This document shows positions 62,020-64,000 of a stretch of 64,000 bases of DNA, one piece after another. Both the position numbers and the translations under genes were made by a program. The stretch's first letter is position 1; the number at the start of each line of letters is the position of its first letter. The stretch comes from Pseudanabaena sp. BC1403 (GTDB lineage: Bacteria; Cyanobacteriota; Cyanobacteriia; Pseudanabaenales; Pseudanabaenaceae): contig NZ_PDDM01000013.1 in assembly GCF_002914585.1 (NCBI RefSeq), forward strand, positions 1-64,000. The letters are read 5' to 3'. The notes beneath the pieces are model-generated. The model was not told the DNA's origin and did not search any database. It saw only the letters and a list, made by a program, of their open reading frames with translations.

Positions 62020-62715
62020 TTAGGATTTCCTATTTATGATCATAGGCGCAATCATCTCAGCTCGTATCCAATCTTCTTCATTATCAATATCCTGCACAGA
62101 CCATCTTGGTATCAGTACGGGTACAGAATGACGATCAAAAACGCGTTTGTTCTCTAGCCAAGCCGATGGTTGTCCCCAATAAAATTGCCCTGCATCATGC
62201 AAAGCTCTAGGTAAGTCTTGAGAACGAGTTGAAAAATGCTCTGGGAAGAACATCTCGATACCGCCATCAGGATGTTCGCTGAATGCCCGAAAGATCGGCG
62301 CGGCAAAATCTGTTGCTGAAAAAGCGTATGCCCAGTTACCAGACTCTAATGTTTGCCAAGCTCGTCTAAGATCTTCTACTTGGATAAAAGGTGCTGTTGC
62401 ATAGATACAACAAACAGAAGAAATTTGCCAACCTTGATCGATAAACCATTGGGTGGCATGGGCAATCACCTCGGTTGTACCTGTGTAATCATTGGCAAGC
62501 TCTGCGGGACGTATGAACGGAACTTCTGCACCATATTTTGTAGCGATTTTAGCAATTTCATCGTCATCAGTAGAAATGATGATTTTATCAAATAGTTCAG
62601 AAGCGATCGCCTTCTTAATTGACCAGGCAATCATAGGCTTTCCAAAAAAAGTCTTAATATTTTTTCTCGGAATGCGTTTGCTTCCTCCTCGTGCAGGAAT
62701 CACAGCAATTTTCAT
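62020..62715 (-). CDS. pseF: CMP-pseudaminic acid synthetase
   Basis: A 231-residue cytidylyltransferase that activates pseudaminic acid with CTP. The nucleotide loop is PARGGSKRIPRKN, followed by FGKPMIAWSIKKAIAS and IISTDDDEIAKIA; YATAPFIQVEDL and RALHDAGQFYWGQP favour PseF over NeuA. AGGTG precedes the ATG at 62715. It is the first gene of the minus-strand cluster, so transcription probably begins upstream of it. Confidence 0.85.
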   Translation of the reverse strand: MKIAVIPARGGSKRIPRKNIKTFFGKPMIAWSIKKAIASELFDKIIISTDDDEIAKIATKYGAEVPFIRPAELANDYTGTTEVIAHATQWFIDQGWQISSVCCIYATAPFIQVEDLRRAWQTLESGNWAYAFSATDFAAPIFRAFSEHPDGGIEMFFPEHFSTRSQDLPRALHDAGQFYWGQPSAWLENKRVFDRHSVPVLIPRWSVQDIDNEEDWIRAEMIAPMIINRKS

Positions 62716-62768
62716 CAAATTTCACCTAAATATGTCCATAAAAGCTACGTATTATCATTCTCAGGTGT

Positions 62769-62797
62769 TGTATGTATTCAGAACAATCAAGAGTCAA
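62769..62797 (-). promoter_or_regulatory. Possible promoter of the glycan cluster
   Basis: Minus-strand TTGACT (62797-62792) and CATACA (62774-62769) are 17 bp apart, about 55 bp before the pseF start. The -35 is good, the -10 weak (three of six). No other candidate in 62719-62904 is better. Confidence 0.3.
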
Positions 62798-62904
62798 TAA
62801 GCAAAAAATTTAGACTAAAACACCTACTAGTTAAGGGATGAAAATCCATAACTGTTTGCAACCATGCTGAATATAGGCAACACCAACGCGATCGCAAAAC
62901 CGCA

Positions 62905-64000
62905 TCAAAAGCTACAAGCTTGGTTTAACCAAATCGTTTCCTCCTCTGTAAGTAAAGGAGATAATTTCTGCACTACAGCCGCATAGTAGCTTTCCAGCCA
63001 TGAGATTTGTTGAGGATTGAGCTTGCTGCGATCGATCAGTTTCTTGTCAAAGGGAATATAGGTCAAGGATTCAAACTCGTACCAAGGAGTTTTATTTGGG
63101 TTTGACTTCTGAGGACTGTCTAATTCAGTCGCGACTTCTTTTACAAAATAGAGATTTTCCAAGCGAATACCACCCCATTGAGGTTCATAGTAGCCTGGTT
63201 CGATGCTATTGATTGTACCCAGATCGAGAGATTGATTAACGCGCTTACTAATACCATTTGGGCCCTCATGGACATTGAGAAATACGCCTACGCCGTGACC
63301 AGTACCATGTCCAAAATCTAGTCCACTTTGCCACATTGAAGAACGGGCAATACCATCGATTTGGCTACCTGTCGTGCCTTTAGGAAATTTTTGCATTGCG
63401 CAATTAATATGTGATTTTAGAACTTCCGTATAGCGATCGCATTGCTCTTCTGTAGGCTTACCAATGCTAATGGCGCGAGTATCATCGGTAGTCCCGCCGT
63501 AAAATTGTGAGCCAGAATCTAACAGCAGCAATTCGCCATGAAGAAGTTTACAATCAGGATTAGGATTGCTGTAATGGACGATCGAGCCATTTGCGCCAGT
63601 GCCTGCGATCGTGGGGAAGCTGAGATCGTAGAAACCTTCTTGCTGTTTATATAAGCCTTCAATTTTATTAGCAACATCACGTTCACTGATGGTATTGCCA
63701 ACACTGATCTGTTCTTCTATCCATTTGAGAGTAAGAGTTTTGGCGAGGCTAGCCTTCAGGTTAGCTTGTTGCATTTGGGCGATTTCCACAGCATTTTTGT
63801 GTGCTTTGAAAGTCTCGATTGGGTGTTCAGCACCAACTATTTTCGCTTTGACATCTTTAAGTTGTAGATATGTGCCATAGGTGGTTTGAGCGATCGCAAC
63901 CAGTACATTCTTCTGTTCAGCAACTAGCGATCTCAAAATGGGAATGTATTGCTCGTAATCAAGAATTTGCACCTGTCCAGCCAGAGCCTGACGCACTGGG
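62905..64000 (-). CDS. M24-family aminopeptidase (Xaa-Pro type), partial
   Basis: The frame is open to the right edge, so the gene is cut there; 363 or more residues of the C-terminal part are present. It contains a complete M24 (pita-bread) catalytic domain: LLLDSGSQFYGGTTDDTR supplies two Asp, GHGTGHGVGVFLNVHE the His, SIEPGYY and RLENLYFV the two Glu that bind the metal pair. It removes N-terminal residues before proline. A GTG near 63996 is within the gene, not a natural start. Confidence 0.85.
   Translation of the reverse strand, partial: PVRQALAGQVQILDYEQYIPILRSLVAEQKNVLVAIAQTTYGTYLQLKDVKAKIVGAEHPIETFKAHKNAVEIAQMQQANLKASLAKTLTLKWIEEQISVGNTISERDVANKIEGLYKQQEGFYDLSFPTIAGTGANGSIVHYSNPNPDCKLLHGELLLLDSGSQFYGGTTDDTRAISIGKPTEEQCDRYTEVLKSHINCAMQKFPKGTTGSQIDGIARSSMWQSGLDFGHGTGHGVGVFLNVHEGPNGISKRVNQSLDLGTINSIEPGYYEPQWGGIRLENLYFVKEVATELDSPQKSNPNKTPWYEFESLTYIPFDKKLIDRSKLNPQQISWLESYYAAVVQKLSPLLTEEETIWLNQACSF

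Noticed and set aside
62905-63996. A complete aminopeptidase gene beginning at a GTG near 63996
   Set aside because: The frame remains open to the window edge and the family is longer at the N-terminus, so the gene is cut by the window.
1-64000. tRNA, rRNA or CRISPR loci
   Set aside because: No cloverleaf, rRNA segment or spaced direct repeat was recognised by eye in any intergenic region.

Overview
The window is chromosomal DNA of a cyanobacterium. The palindrome GCGATCGC (HIP1) recurs every few hundred to about two thousand bases, and several genes are cyanobacterial types: cyanobacterial-type omega subunit RpoZ followed by a DUF1818 gene, the carotenoid hydroxylase CruF, a GUN4-domain protein, split PntA subunits and a bilin-type GAF histidine kinase. 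The rather low G+C, the many intergenic hairpins and the small DNA-only transposable elements would fit a Pseudanabaena-like filamentous genus, but that name is a guess.

Region by region. 0-8 kb: the 3' end of an IS630-type transposase and its repeats, then housekeeping and stress genes (2Fe-2S ferredoxin, UspA, cysteine synthase, Nudix hydrolase, Rpn-type nuclease, TPR protein, cruF, a response regulator, rpoZ, DUF1818, a Uma2 nuclease). 8-16.6 kb: a signalling block with two single-domain response regulators, a cyanobacteriochrome-like GAF/PAS histidine kinase, a REC-wHTH-Hpt-REC regulator, a GAF-GGDEF cyclase and two convergent Uma2 genes. 16.6-23.7 kb: leuS, another Uma2 gene, a HIP1-free two-gene insert (AAA ATPase plus DUF4276/TOPRIM-like protein, a possible defence module) and radA. 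23.7-27.1 kb: a copper module (cupredoxin, Cu(I) P-type ATPase, MerR regulator) behind a textbook MerR operator. 27-36.5 kb: small enzymes, a broken gene, a class III nucleotide cyclase, a class I lysyl-tRNA synthetase, an ABC-2 permease, a membrane-anchored GUN4 protein and an orphan antitoxin-like gene. 36.5-41 kb: the pntA/alpha2/pntB transhydrogenase operon and a CobT-like TIGR00303 gene.

41-62.7 kb holds 21 genes, all on the minus strand and mostly overlapping or separated by a few bases. They encode a nonulosonic (pseudaminic-type) acid pathway and its glycan: cytidylyltransferase PseF, a pseudaminic-associated methylase, oxidoreductase, DegT aminotransferase, GNAT acetyltransferase, synthase PseI, hydrolase PseG, two sugar amidotransferases sharing one HisH/HisF pair, a PhyH dioxygenase, further methyltransferases, an ABC flippase and glycosyltransferases. 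No PseB-type dehydratase lies in the window. A truncated M24 aminopeptidase gene ends the window.

Two small non-autonomous element families stand out. Family A (about 130-144 bp, terminal repeat AAGAAACCATTTAAGAA) occurs three times and supplies the stop codons of two genes. Family B (101 bp, flanked by TA) occurs twice, and one copy sits inside the terminal repeat of an A copy with an exact TA duplication. Many intergenic regions also carry long perfect hairpins with two- to three-base loops closed by GC, which probably act as terminators.
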